A DNA stretch of 64,000 nt, taken from the NCBI GenBank assembly GCA_964019695.1, contig OZ026525.1, positions 90,987,779 through 91,051,778 on the forward strand, read 5' to 3'. A program made the position numbers and the translations under genes. A model generated the notes under the pieces. It saw only the letters and a list, made by a program, of their open reading frames with translations, was not told the DNA's origin and did no database searches. Below, piece after piece: positions 34,254 to 46,545 of this stretch; the stretch's first letter is position 1; every line of letters starts with the position of its first letter. This stretch comes from Loripinus fragilis (taxonomy: Eukaryota; Mollusca; Bivalvia; Lucinida; Lucinidae).

Positions 34254-34320
34254 TGAGCGGTGACACGTGATTTCCAACAATGTGACATTTTGATAATTGT
34301 AGACTCTGACGAGCCTGTGA
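34254..34320 (+). mobile_element. M240 MITE, left part (split by Penelope element)
   Basis: Starts TGAGCGGTGACACGTGATTT and breaks at GACGAGCCTGTGAAG. The rest resumes at about 35335. Confidence 0.85.
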
Positions 34321-35334
34321 AGTAAGTAAGGGTGCAAAGATCAGGAACCGATACAATCAAGTACCACACCTGACCCAGGATACTAATGGGAAAGTGACAA
34401 ACTCACAGTTGGACACCACAAACGAGAGCCAAGAGGTCAGCCCTTTACCAGCAGGTGACCACAAAGTAAGTAAGGGTACAAAGATCATGAATCGATACAA
34501 TCAAGTACCACAACTGACACAGGATACCAATGGGAAAGTGACAAACTCACAGTTAGACACCACAAACGAGAGCCAAGAGGTCAGCCCTTTTCCAGCAGGT
34601 GACCACAAAGCTCCTTTAAACAGACGCTCACAAAGGCAAAGCAAACACAAGACAGAAAAAACATAAAAGATCCACAAAAGAAGTATCACCTTGGAACGGT
34701 CAGTAAAATATTTTACTGGAGGGCTTAAACCGGTTTAACTGCGCCCCCTGTTATGCTTACATATATAGACTTCAGACTCTATGACAGTCCTGACTTAAAA
34801 AGCTCATCTATTGATGAGATGGTAGGGGCCTGATGCTTTGGCTGTTGTCAGGCCCATTGGGGTTTAGATGTTGGATTTCTTTGACTCAGGTATTCAGTTT
34901 TATTTACTGTTTGGTCCTTATCTTTGCTTTATCTCCTTTTTATATCTTGATTTATATATTTTATGAGATGATGTATTGATAAGTTAGCGGTCTTTCATGC
35001 AAACCAAACATCTATGTGTCTTGATTCACATCTGAACTAAGGGTGGAGTGGGTGCACCGTTAAACCAGTTTAAGCCCTCTAGTTAAATATTTTTACTGAC
35101 CGTTCCAAGACTGTGCTTCTTTTGTGGATTGTTTATGTTATTTCTGTCTTGTTTTGTTATGTTTTCATGCATGTCTGTTTGTTGATGCCTTGTGGTCACA
35201 TGCTGGGAAAGGGCTGACCTCTTGGCTGTCGTTTGTGATGTCTAATTGTGACGTTGCCACTTTCCCATTTGTATTCTAGTACAGGTGTGGTGCTTAATTG
35301 TATCGATTCCTGATCTTTGCCCTAGTTCTTACTT
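34321..35334 (+). mobile_element. 5'-truncated Penelope-like element with inverted terminal copy
   Basis: The right part (about 34755-35334) is the 3' end of the Naiad-type element: it matches the 3' untranslated part at 46160-45380 in the opposite orientation and ends TTGTATCGATTCCTGATC...CTTACTT. The left part (34321-34745) is the same terminal sequence inverted (AGTAAGTAAGGGTGCAAAG) and holds a direct duplication of about 145 bp. Inverted or tandem terminal copies (pseudo-LTRs) next to truncated bodies are typical of this retroelement class. ORFs here are not genes. It split an M240 copy. Confidence 0.82.
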
Positions 35335-35476
35335 AGAAACTCCAAATGAGGCTCAGTCAGTAGCTTATTACTCATATAATATTCAAGCGACTAGCAAAGG
35401 CTCTGGTCAGAATGCGCATATGCGGTATGTGCCCGTCGCACATGCCACATTGTTGGAAAACTCATGTCGACGTTCA
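35335..35476 (+). mobile_element. M240 MITE, right part
   Basis: Resumes CTTAGAAACTCCAAATGAGG and ends with the degraded terminus AACTCATGTCGACGTTCA. Confidence 0.85.
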
Positions 35477-37962
35477 TTTGGTACATTCATCAGCCAACAC
35501 AGACCATATCATGTGTCTGTGTTTATTGACAGTAAATTAAATAACAAAAATAATTATATACACATATTTTATACATTGTGTGTCTTATTCTAATATAAAA
35601 TATTAACTTCGTCACATGTTCTCCCAAAACGGTCATGCCACAAGCTGTTTTGGATTCAAGCGGGAATAGTCAAGAAACTTAAATAACGACTATGGTTCAA
35701 GCGTCATCAACATCAGCTTTTTACCCTACAGATGATGGATGGTTACCGAAACCATAGGCTCCAATAAAGCTACCTTTATGTACCACATCTTAAAGGAACA
35801 CTATATATAACAGTTTTATATTTGAGCCGCGACATGTGATTTCCAACAATGTGGCATTTTGAATATTTTAGACTCTGATGAGCCTGTGAAGCCCCCTGTT
35901 ATGCTTAGAAACTCCAAATGATGCTCAGTCAGTAGCTTATCACTCATAGACTATTCAAGTGACTAGCAAAGGCTCTGATCAGACTGTGCGTATGCGCAGG
36001 CAGATCTGAGGCTTTGCTGGTCGCACATACCACATTGTTGGAAATCTCATGTCACGGTTCATTTGGTACATTCATCAGCCAACACAGACCATATCATTTG
36101 TCTGTGTTTATTGACAGTAAATAAAATAACAACAATAATTACATACACATATTTGATACATTGTGTGTCTTATTCTAATAGAAAAATATTAACTTCGTCA
36201 CATATTCTCACAAGACCGTAATGCCATGAGCTGTTTTTGATACAAGCGATAATAGACGAGAAACTTTAATAACGACTATGGTTCAAGCACCATCAACATT
36301 AGCTCTTTTACCTTACTGATGATGGAAGTTACCGAAAACATAGGCCCCAATAAAGCTACCTTAATATGCAAAATCTCAAAGGGACAATTTATATAACAAT
36401 TTTATATTTGAGCTGCGACATGTGATTTCCAACAATGTGGCATTTTGACAATTGTAGACTCTGATGAGCCTGTGAAGCCCCCTGTTATGCTTAGAAACTT
36501 CAAATGATGCTCAGTCAGTAGCTTATTACTCATAAAATATTCATGCGATTAGCAAATGTTCTGATCAGACTGTGCATATGCGCAGGCAGATCTGAGGCTT
36601 TGCTGGTCGCACATACCACATTGTTGGAAATCTCATGTCGCGGTTCATTTGGTACATTCATCAGCCAACACAGACCATAGTATTTGTCTGTTATTGACTG
36701 TAAGTTAAATCACAACACCAATCATATACACATATTTGATACATTGTATGTCTTATTCTAATAGAAACATTACAATTTCGTCACATGTTCTCCCAAAACC
36801 GTCATGTCACAAGCTGTTTTGGATACAAGCGATAATAGACAAGATACTTTCAAAACGACTATAGTTCAAGCGCCATCAACATCAGCTCTATTACGCTACA
36901 GAGGATGGATGGTTACCGAAATCATAGGCGCCAATAAAGCTGCTTTGATGTACCATATCTCAAAGGAAAACCATTATACAACAATTTTATATTTGAGCCG
37001 CAACATGTGATTTCCAACAATGTGGCATTTTGACAATTGTATACTCTGACGAGCCTGTGAAGCCCCCTGTTATGCTTAGAAACTCCAAATGCTGCTCAGT
37101 CAGTAGCTACTTACTCATAAAATATTCAAGCGATTAGCAAATGCTCTGATCAGTCTGCGCGTATGCCCAGGCTGATCTGAGGCTTGCTGGTCGCACATAC
37201 CACATTGTTGGAAATCTCATGTCGCTGTTTATTTGGTACATTCATCAGCCAACACAGACCATATCATTTTTCTGTGTTTATTGACAGTAAATTAAATAAC
37301 AATAATTATATACACATTTTGATACATTGTGTATCTTATTCTAATAGAAAAATATTTACTTTGTCACTTATTCTTACAAGACCGTCATGCCATGAGCTGT
37401 TTTGGACACAAGCGATAATAGACAATAAACTTTAATAACGACTATGGTTCAAGCGCCATCAACATCAGCTCTATTACCTTACATATGATGGATGGTTACA
37501 GAAAAGATAGGCGCCAATAAAGCTACCTGTATGTACCACATTTAAAAGGAACACTATATATAACAGCTAAATATTTGAGCCGCGACATGTGATTTCCAAC
37601 AAGGTGACATTTTGACAATTGTAGACTCTGACGATCCTGTGAAGCCCCCTGTTATGCTCAGAATCTCCAAATGATGCTCAATCAGTAGTTTAACACTCAT
37701 AAAATATTCAAGCGACCAGCAAACGCTCTGATCAGACTGCGCGTTTGTGAAGGCTGATCTGAGGCTTTGCTGGTCACACATGCCACATTGTTGGAAATCT
37801 CATGTCGCAGTTCATTTGGTACATTCATCAGCCAACACAGACCATATCATTTGTCTGTGTATATTGACAGTAACTTAAATCACACCCCCAATTATATACA
37901 CATATTTGATACACTGTGTGTCTTATTCTAATAGAAACATTTTAATTTCGTCACATGTTCTT
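35477..37962 (+). repeat. Satellite, 585-bp units with embedded M240
   Basis: CATCAACAT-AGCTCTATTAC recurs at about 35701, 36288, 36870 and 37453 (periods 587, 582, 583). Each unit contains an M240 copy at the same relative place: 35823-36061, 36409-36647, 36994-37231 and 37576-37814. Every unit also has TTTGGTACATTCATCAGCCA and TGTCTGTGTTTATTGACAGT. The MITE therefore entered one unit and spread by unit amplification. ORFs at 36804, 37184 and similar are artefacts. Confidence 0.92.
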
Positions 37963-37989
37963 AGTGCAAGGACATGTGTACTCCCATGG

Positions 37990-38480
37990 GAATTTTTTTG
38001 AAGAAAACGAACCACTATGATAACTTTAATTGTTATACCCTAGGCAATGCGAAACCGGTTGTTGGCACTTCTAAAAATTTGGCAGAGCCAGGTTATGACG
38101 TCATCAAAATGGTGGCCATTTTGAATTTTAATACAAATTTACTTTGCTTCATAATACCCATAATAGTGGGTCGATTTAAAATTTTTAGGTATCAAAATGT
38201 TCAAAATGATAAGTGCTGTTTACTCAGATCTAAAAAAATGACTGAGCTAAATGATGACGTCACCAAAATGGCTAGCATCTTGATCTTGAATGAAAATCTA
38301 CTTTGTATTATACTATTATTAATACTGGGTCATTTTGAAAACTGATAAATCAATTTGTTTAATGTGATCAGTGATATCTATTCACCTCTAAAATAGGCAG
38401 AGCCTAGTTATGATGTCATCAAAATGGCAGCCATATTCAATTTCATTGAAAATTTACCTTGCCTAATAGTATTTTAAACA
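37990..38480 (+). repeat. Three tandem units of about 157 bp with TGACGTCA
   Basis: TGACGTCATCAAAATGG (38096), TGACGTCACCAAAATGG (38254) and TGATGTCATCAAAATGG (38411) head similar units with AAATTTACTTTGC-T-ATA motifs. The 123-codon ORF at 37974-38345 runs through them and is an artefact. Confidence 0.75.
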
Positions 38481-38589
38481 GTGTCAATATTTAAAGCTGA
38501 GACAACATAATGTTCAGAGGGCTATCTATTAGTGTCAACGCAATATTAATATACGCTGGTGAGATGTAATAGAGCAAGATTTGTTACAT

Positions 38590-41500
38590 ATCATCAGTTA
38601 AAGAGTCCTCATCAATGCTTTGATAATCTAGCATAAGATTGTTACAAGATTCGTCCTCAGTTCCACACGTACACAATTCAGTACAAAACAGTTTGCTTTT
38701 GCATTTGCATCTTAGTGTTGTGCACTTTGTTTTTTTATGTACAGCCACATTTAACTAGTTGTAATATTACCTCAGGAGCTGGATCAATGGTTGTCATTAC
38801 AGGAGAGAATCCCCAGCTTCCTCTCTCCATCCATACTCTGATGGTGATGGTATATTTGGATTAGCAACAGTGTCATTATACCAGACAATACGTTGAAAGT
38901 GTGCTCTTATTATAGGCTGAATAAAAGCTGCCTTTGTTGGTGGTAGCCTCTCATCATCTGCTTGCTCACGTCGAAAAATCTACCACCTTAACCCATTGAC
39001 AGTAACTAAGGTCGTGTCTGGCTTATAAAGCAGACAAACATAGCGCTCAAGTTGTCTTACAATGTGGTCTTCAAGAACTGCCTGCTTGCCAAGATCAGTA
39101 AATACCTGTTCATTCCTGTATCACAATCCTTAAATGCTTTCCAAAAAGACAAATTTCCTTTTCATGCTACTGTTCCAGTGTTAACAGCACCAGAAAATGA
39201 ATGTAGACCGGGGAGAGGCTGAGTGTTCAAGTCCCAAAGAGCTAAATATACTGGCCTAAGTTGAAATTTCCTCTGTCTGTTCCCGGTGCCTGTCACTAAA
39301 ATAGTCTCCCTCGGAAGTTCTGGGTATCTTCTAGGCAAAGAACAAATACATCTGTGTCCAGTGAAAAAAATGTCCATTCTGTTGCACCATTTTGACTTGC
39401 ATCAACGGCGTGGAGTGTCAGCTTCTTCTTTACTTCTGCTGAGATGGTTTACATACCATCCCTATGTGATGCCTCTGTTTTATTTTGCCATACAACGGTA
39501 TACAACTTGTTCTCTTTTGAGAATTCCAGCAATTTTTTTGGCAAAAATACTGTAAGCTCATCCTTTGTTGCTGTGTGGGATAACAGTTTCTTCAGGGAAA
39601 CATTTTAAATATTTGTAGTGTCTGTGCTGTGATATGCTATGCCACAGGGTAAGTATCACCAAGCCGCAAATGCCTTGTTGCTGACTTAAATGATTTTGGA
39701 ATGTCATACCTGTCAAACACAATATGTAATTCACCATATTCATCATTTTTCTATTTTTCTTTGTATAAATGCAATGAAATGAGCTGACAGATCTTTGCAC
39801 GTCTTAATCCAGCTAGGTTTGCCCATTGATGAACGTCAGCCATAATATCAAGTATCAGAAAACATTTGTTTGGTTGTGGTATATCAGGAGGTGCAACATC
39901 AGAGGTCTCTGCACTAGACATCTTTTCTAATATTTCCATTAATTTACTCTTGGCAGAGCAGTGCAGTATTGTGCCGTCTGCTTGGTACTATAGACAGCTC
40001 ATAATTACTCCAGCACTACTGAAAATGCATATCAGGGCGATAGTTTGCGGTTGTTATCGCAAATAACCTTCTGTCTTCTTATAATTCTAAAACGTTGTTT
40101 GATATTGCTACATGCACATTTTTTAAAGATGCAGACCAAGTTTGCAGCCACCCCTTTTGAATTGTTGCTCAAATGTTCACCTGTTCTGTTTGATACGTTC
40201 TTGAATAAAGATTTCCATCTTTGCAGCCCTTACTTCTACAATAAGGCATATATCCTGTTTGATTGTCTCTAGCATTATAGCTTTTGTAAATATAGATTAT
40301 TACACGGCTTTTTTGATCCCAGCCCTGATCTCAGCCCGAGTAGACCGTATCAGCCCGAGCCCGAAGGGCGAGGGCTGATACTGTCCGAGGGCTGAGATCA
40401 GGGCTGGGATCAAAAAAGCCATGTAATAATATTTTTATCATATACTTATGCGTGTAAAAGAGCTAATGAAATTATCTATCAATTTCTTTATTTGGCTCAA
40501 TCACTAAATTAAGTGACTTTATCAAGCTCAAAGGCTCAAATGCATCACGTCGATCCTTTTGTTCGCGAAAACGTTGCGTGTGGCTATGACGTTGTGACGT
40601 CATGGCGTTCGAAAGTTTGACGCTGACGCCATTTTGTATGGAGATACTCGGTGTAAGATAATGGATATTTCAATGTTTTAACAGTGTTTTCAGTGCGATT
40701 TTAATTGGAATCAGGTAAAATATGCAAGAACACGTCCACTTTCTTTATTTTTACAATTGTTTTGCAGATATTCCCTGTTTTTTTTTCCAGGGCGAGATCA
40801 ACTGCTGGGGAGGGCGGGACAGGAAAATATCAGCCCTGGTATTAGCCCCCGTATCAGCCCTCTACTTGACTTTTGGTTCCCAGGGCTGGACAGCTCTTTT
40901 TGACTGGGCTGATACGCTTGGGCCAAAAGTCTAGTATCAAGGGCAATACTAGTATAAGTATGTGATAACCAGATTTATTATTTCATTTTCTTGATAGCTA
41001 AATGACAAGCTTTTTAGCGTTCTTTATTTGCCTTTTCAGAATAGCCTGTGACAGCTCATGGTGGCGTTTTCTTGCTGCCTCTGAATATCTAGTCATTTCT
41101 TTGGCTTCTTCTGCAAACTGTACAATATCGGCTGAGATCAGGAAGAAACGATTTCTTGCATTTTTATTCAGTGTTATGCCAACAAGGACTCCAGACACTT
41201 TCATCCAAAGCATGATTTGGTCCTATAGCACAAAATGGGATGGTGTTTTTATTTACAACCCAATTTCCATTGCTGAATTCTGACCATATTTCTGAATATG
41301 TTCCTTCAAGCTGTGACATCTCTGCTAGATATATGGAAATCATCCTGGCATAATTGAGCTTGTCCAGTGCGAAAAAGTACTTGACAAATTCCTCCTAAGC
41401 ATAGAGAGATACAATGCTCAATTAGCAGTCCGTACAGCTCTAATATACAACATATAACTTTAACCATATGCATATACTGCCTGATCGCTTTATGCATAGG
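38590..41500 (-). pseudogene. Relic of an unnamed invertebrate gene family, probably mobile
   Basis: Minus-strand pieces in several frames line up in order: FFALDKLNYARMISIYLAEM (about 41390), SGVLVGITLNKNARNRF (about 41200), VHQWANLAGLRRAKI (about 39810), LLSHTATKDELTVFLPKKLL (about 39560), TLHAVDASQNGATE (about 39400), SLDTDVFVLCLRRYPELPR, LPGLHSFSGA-NTG, KGKLSFWKAFKDCD, LERYVCLLYKPDTTLVTVNG, RLPPTKAAFIQPI, and a Cys-rich tail CTTLRCKCKSKLFCTELCTC ending near 38595. I recognise this arrangement (LHAVDA, DTDV, HAFTGAD-TG-F-GKGK, LPPT, Cys-rich end) from abundant uncharacterised invertebrate proteins. No enzymatic role is established to my knowledge. Many frameshifts and stops; not functional. 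Confidence 0.75.
40296..40430. repeat. Near-perfect palindrome, 135 bp
   Basis: ATTATTACACGGCTTTTTTG and ATCCCAGCCCTGATCTCAGC are mirrored at 40388-40430. The centre is GCCCGAAGGGCGAGGGC. Related AGCCCTGGTATTAGCC and CAGGGCTGGAC pieces occur at 40830-40900, so 40296-40960 may be one MITE inserted in the relic gene. Confidence 0.8.
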
Positions 41501-41609
41501 TTTTACTCAATATTCCTTCATCTTCTCAAGTACCTAATGCGATTCAAGATGAGGAATTTTAACGCCATTAGCAGCACAAATATTGTGGTATGTCGTTTGT
41601 TATGAAGAC

Positions 41610-41930
41610 ATGCTTAAAATAAACTGGTCAAAATAAGCTAAGCTCAATGTCAGTTTTTTCCATAGACATAATGTTAAATTCCCGAAGTTTAGTGTGTTTT
41701 TTTTTCAAAAATATCTAAAACGACTGAAAATTCAGACTCAAATCAAGCTAGACAACACTATCTTAGGTGTAAGTACACAAAGTTTCAATTGAAAATATCG
41801 ATTGTTTTATATGAGCTTAATTTTCCAAGAGTACCCATATCTTTACATTTTATTTACTATAGGAATGATAGGGAACAAAAAAGGACATTCATTAAAAGTG
41901 TAAGGCCTTGTTTTTCCTCGTTGCAAATGT
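41610..41930. repeat. Partial MITE homologous to 63472-63941
   Basis: ACTGGTCAAAATAAGCTAAG, TTTTTTCCATAGACATAATG, AAGCTAGACAACACTATCTT and TACACAAAGTTTCAATTG match the other copy in order. Its right end is missing. Confidence 0.7.
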
Positions 41931-42212
41931 AATATTATACATGGGAGGAACCACTATAACAGTACTTAGTTTTAGATAGCTTGACTCTCATAGACATTGC
42001 GCTTGTCTGTAACACTTTCGTTCATTGTTAATATATCTGTAACTGCAAAAATAACCCCTAAGTTCTGACAAGAAACTGATTGTTATTGTGTTTGTCATTC
42101 TTTTTCATTATATATTTTACAGCATTATAATGACAATTTTCAATTGAAAAATATGGTTGTGTTTTAGTGACTTAGTTGTCTCAGTGCTTTAATTATGACC
42201 CTATTTATTCTC

Positions 42213-44700
42213 ATGTCACAAGCTGTTCTGGATACAAGCGATAATAGACAAGAAACTTCCAAAATGACTATGGTTCAAGCGTTATCAACATCAGCTCTAT
42301 TACGCTACAGAGGATGGATAGTTACCGAAATCATAGGCACCAATAAAGCTACCTTTATGTGCCACATCTCAAAGGAACACTATATATAACTGTTTTATAT
42401 TTGAGCCACGACATGTGATTTCCAACAATGTGGCATTTTTACAATTGTAGACTCTGACGGGCCTGTGCAGCCCCCTGTAATGCTTAGAAACTCCAAATAA
42501 TGCCCAGTCAGTAGCTTATTACTCAAAAAATATTCAAGTAATTAGCAAAGAATCTGATCAGACTGCGCGTATGCGCAGGCTGATCTGAAGCTTTGCTGGT
42601 CGCACATACCACATTGTTGGAAATTTCACATCGGGGTTCATTTGGTACATTCATCAGCCAACATGGACCTAACAGTTGTCTGTGTTTTTTGACATTAACT
42701 TAAATTACAACCACAATTATATACGCATATTTGATACAATGTGTGTCTTATTCTTATAGAAAAAAATTAACTTCGTCACATAATCTCACAAGACCGTACT
42801 GCATGAGCTGTTTTTGATACAAGCGATAATAGACAAGAAACTTTAATAACGACTATGGTTCAAGCTCCATCAACATTAGCTCTTTTACCCTACAGATGAT
42901 CGATGGTTACTGAAAGCTTAGGCGCCAATAAAGCTACATTGATGTACCGCATCTCAAAGGAACATTATATATAACATTTTTAAATTTGAGCCGCGACATG
43001 TGCTTTCCAACAATGTGGCATTTTGAAAAGTGTAGACTCTGACGAGCCTGTGAAGCCCACTTCTATGCTTAAGACTCCAAATGATGCTCAGTCAGTAGCT
43101 TTTTACTCATAAACTATTCAAGCGACTGGCAAAGGCTCTGATCAGACTGCACATATGCGCAGGCTGATCTGAGGCTTTGCTGATCGCACATACCACATTG
43201 TGCGAAATCTCATGTCGCAGTTCATTTGGTACATTCATCAGCCAACACAGACCATATCATTTGTCTGTGTTTATTGACAGTAACGTAAATAACAATGACA
43301 ATTATATACACATATTTGATACATAGTGTGTCTTATTCTAATTGAAAAATATAAAAATCGTCACATATTCTCACAAGACCGTAATGTCATGAGCTGTTTT
43401 TGATACAAGCGATGATAGACCAAGAAACTTGAAAAACGACTATGGTTCAAGAGCCATCAAAATCAGCTCTTTGACCCTACAGATGATGGATGGTTACCAA
43501 AACCATAGGCGCCAATAAAGCTACCTTTATGTGCCACATCTCAAAGGGGCACTATATAAAAAAAATATATTTGGTACATTCATCAGACAAACATACCATA
43601 TTATTTGTCTGTTTTTGAGCTGTTTTTGATACAAGCGATAATAGACGAGAAACTTTGATAACGACTATGGTTCAAGCTCCATCAACATTAGCCCTTTTAC
43701 CCTACAGATGATCGATGGTTACTGAAAGCATAGGCGCCAATAAAACTACATTGATGTACCACATCTCAAAGGAACATTATATATAACATTTTTAAATTTG
43801 AGCTGCGACAAGTGATTTCCAACAATGTGGCATTTTGAAAAGTGTAGACTCTGACGAGCCTGTGAAGCCCACTTCTATGCTTAGAAACTCCAAATGATGC
43901 TCAGTCAGTAGCTTTTAACTCATAAAATATTCAAGCGACTGGCAAAGGCTATGATCAGACTGCGCGTATGGAAATCTCACGTCGCGGTTCATTTGGTTCA
44001 TTCATCAGCCAACACAGACCATGTCATTTGTCTGTGTTTATTGACAGTAACGTAAATAACAATGACAATTATATACACATATTTGATAGATAGTGTGTCT
44101 TATTCTAATAAAAAAATATTAACTTCGTCACATATTCTCACAAGACCATAATGCAATTAACTAGTTTTGATACAAGCGATGATAGACCAAGAAATTTGAA
44201 AAACGACTACGGTTCAAGCGCCGTCAAAATCAGCTCTTTGACCCTACAGATGATGGATGGTTACCAAAACCATAGGCGCCAATAAAGCTACCTTTATGTG
44301 CCACATCTCAAAGGGGCACTTTATAAAAAAATATATTTGGTACATTCATCAGCCAAACAGACCATATTATTTGTCTGTATTTTATTGACAGTAAATAGAA
44401 TATCAACAAAAATTATATACACATATCTGATAACTTAAGCTATTTCAGGGTTTGTCTTATTCTTATAAAAATTGTATAAATTTCGTCACATGATCTCGCA
44501 CAACCGTCATGCCACGTGCTGCTGTGGATACAAGTGATTTCAGTCAAGAAACTTTAATAACGCCTATGTTTCAAGCGCAGTCAACATCAGGTCAATAAAC
44601 GTAGAAGCGACAGTTTGTCACAGAAACCATAAACACCATAAAAGCTGACATGATGCACCATACCTCAAAGGGGCACTATATTACAGTTTTAGGGAGCGAC
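42213..44700 (+). repeat. Satellite, continuation with M240-bearing units
   Basis: Resumes the 585-bp array. M240 copies at 42402-42640, 42987-43224 and 43799-43991; the last has lost about 46 bp between GCGCGTATG and GAAATCTC. The unit at 43450 is shortened to 226 bp, and the segments near 43565 and 44330 lack the MITE. Older MITE-free sequence follows to 44700. Confidence 0.9.
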
Positions 44701-45379
44701 CGTTTAATTTTGTGTAGGGGCGTGGAAGGTTTTTTGAAATTTATAATCAGGATAGGCAGAGTTTGAGTAATTAAAATTGTAATTGTAACTATTTGTAATT
44801 GTATTACATTATTAAGTAATTGGATGTAATTGTAATTCAGACATTTTAATTACAGTAATTCAATGTTATTAATGACAAGGTCAAAAGTCATTTACATTTA
44901 CTTTCAAATATGTTTTAATTACTTTTCAGATGAGTTATGAACTTTAGTTATCTAAGATTATCTAGATAATTATAAAACTGCCAAATGAATTGTTATTGGC
45001 TGTTGTAAATGCATATCTTTTGCTGTGCTCATATCATTTTATGAAAAGTTGAATGCAACATAAAAATAATGAGAATCGGAACTAGTCATGCTAGCATAGA
45101 CATAAAATAGCATAGAAAAAATTTACCATAGACATAGACTATTACCTCTACCTTTTTGAAAGCATCGTTTCTTAAGCATATAATACATTCTTTGTTCATC
45201 TGCTTATATAAGAGATGGCTTTCAGACAATCAACCTTTAATAAATAGTTAAGATTCCAAAACAATTTAATAGCACGGAAGGTGTGAAAATCTCAACAATA
45301 GTATTTTACTCTGACAGTAGGTTTGGTCAGTAAATTGATCCCTTGATGGCATTTTGCTGAAGATATCACACTTTGGATC

Positions 45380-46163
45380 AAAGTAAGTAAGGGTGCAAAG
45401 ATCAGGAATCGATACAATCAAGTACCACACCTGACCCAGGATACCAATGGGAAAGTGACAAACTCACAGTATACACCACAAACCAGAGCCAGGAGGTCAG
45501 CCCTTTCCTAGCAGGTGACCACAAAGCACATATAAACAGACGCGCACAAAGACATAGCAAACACAAGACAGAACAAAAACATAAAAGATCCACAAAAGAA
45601 GTACCGCCTTGGAACGGTCAGTAAAATATCATACTGGAGGGCTTAAACCAGTTTTACGGCGCCAACCTCGCCCTTAATTCTGATGTGGACCAAGTCACAT
45701 TTGGGAAAGTGAAAAAACACAACAAAAACGACAGCCAAGAGGTCAGCACTTTCCCAGCAGGTGACCACAAGGCTATAAAGAACAAACACGACAGCACAAC
45801 ACATACCACCACCATGAAATATATCAAAAAGGATCCACAAGAGAAGCACTGCCTTGGAACGGTCGGCAAAATTTACTTTTACTGGAGGGCTTAAACCGGT
45901 TTAACGGCGTCAACCTCACCCTTAATTCAGATGTGGATCAAGACACATAGATATTTGGTTTGCATGAAAGACCCCTAACTTGTCAATGCATCATCTCCTA
46001 AAACATATACGTCAAGATATAACAAGGAGATAAAGCAAGGATAAGGACTCAACAGTAGATTAAACTGAATACCGGAGCAAAAGAAATCCAACAGGTAAAC
46101 CCCGGTGGGCCCGACAAACAGCCAAAGCATCAGGCCCCTACCATCTCATCAATAGATAAGTCT
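45380..46163 (-). mobile_element. Penelope-like element, 3' non-coding part and terminal repeat
   Basis: The stop TAA after ...SMMVPT lies near 46164. The rest to AAGTAAGTAAGGGTGCAAAG at 45380 is the 3' non-coding part. Two versions of a GACCACAAGGC/AAAGC - GGAACGGTC - GGAGGGCTTAAACC block lie at 45510-45660 and 45760-45905, a direct duplication of about 250 bp. A selenocysteine-insertion (SECIS) hairpin would be expected here if TGA is decoded; I could not identify one by eye. Confidence 0.75.
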
Positions 46164-46545
46164 TTAAGTCGGAACCATCATAGAGTCTGAAGTCCAACCC
46201 ACCGGCGTGCAATTAAAGAGGAAAGCAAAGTTGCCAACCGTGATTGGGTTGACTACCAAGCATGAAGTCTGTTGCAATACATTAATGTTATAGCCAATCT
46301 TTTTATAATGGGAAATTATTTTAATGAACTGCGCTGAAAAATTATTAGAGCCAACAATCTTCTTCAATTTATACACCAAGTCACCATAGAAATCAGGTTC
46401 CGAAAGTCCTTGGCGCAAGAGAGATTTAAGTCCAACTTGGAATTTAGAAATCAAATCATAGTATCGTCTATAAAATTTTGAAAATGTTTCGTGAAGTTTA
46501 TGATACCGATAGCCTTGTTTAAGAAGTTTCTGAGTTATTTCCCAT
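46164..46545 (-). pseudogene. Penelope-like RT, C-terminal part after a deletion
   Basis: The frame reads QKLLKQGYRYHKLHETFSKF, then FQVGLKSLLRQGLSEPDFYG, DLVYKLKKIVG and CLVVNPITVG, and ends at a TAA near 46164. Relative to family members, some 30-40 residues are missing between FPFLDG (end of the 46535 frame) and this segment, and the frame is shifted. Confidence 0.8.

Larger units (their letters stand above)
37963..42212. other. 4.25-kb insertion interrupting a satellite unit
   Basis: The unit is broken after CGTCACATGTTCT and resumes at TCATGTCACAAGCTGTTCTG, about ten bases of the unit being lost. The block contains a 157-bp tandem repeat, a relic gene and several MITE-like palindromes. 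Clear terminal inverted repeats or a duplication were not found, so its mobility is inferred only from the clean interruption. Confidence 0.7.

Noticed and set aside
34394..34666. 90-codon ORF with repeated DTTNESQEVSP motif
   Set aside because: It is the duplicated terminal sequence of the Penelope-like element; the same DNA at 45400-45540 is not open in a matching way.
37963..42212. Terminal inverted repeats for the relic-gene block
   Set aside because: Comparing the two ends gave no credible match, so no transposon class is assigned.
45382..45440. SECIS element for the putative selenoprotein
   Set aside because: I scanned the 3' non-coding strand for the ATGA...AA...GA pattern and found no convincing stem by eye, so no feature is placed.
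45685..45894. Small ORFs near 45400-45900 on both strands
   Set aside because: They lie in the 3' non-coding part of the Penelope element and merely reflect its internal duplication.
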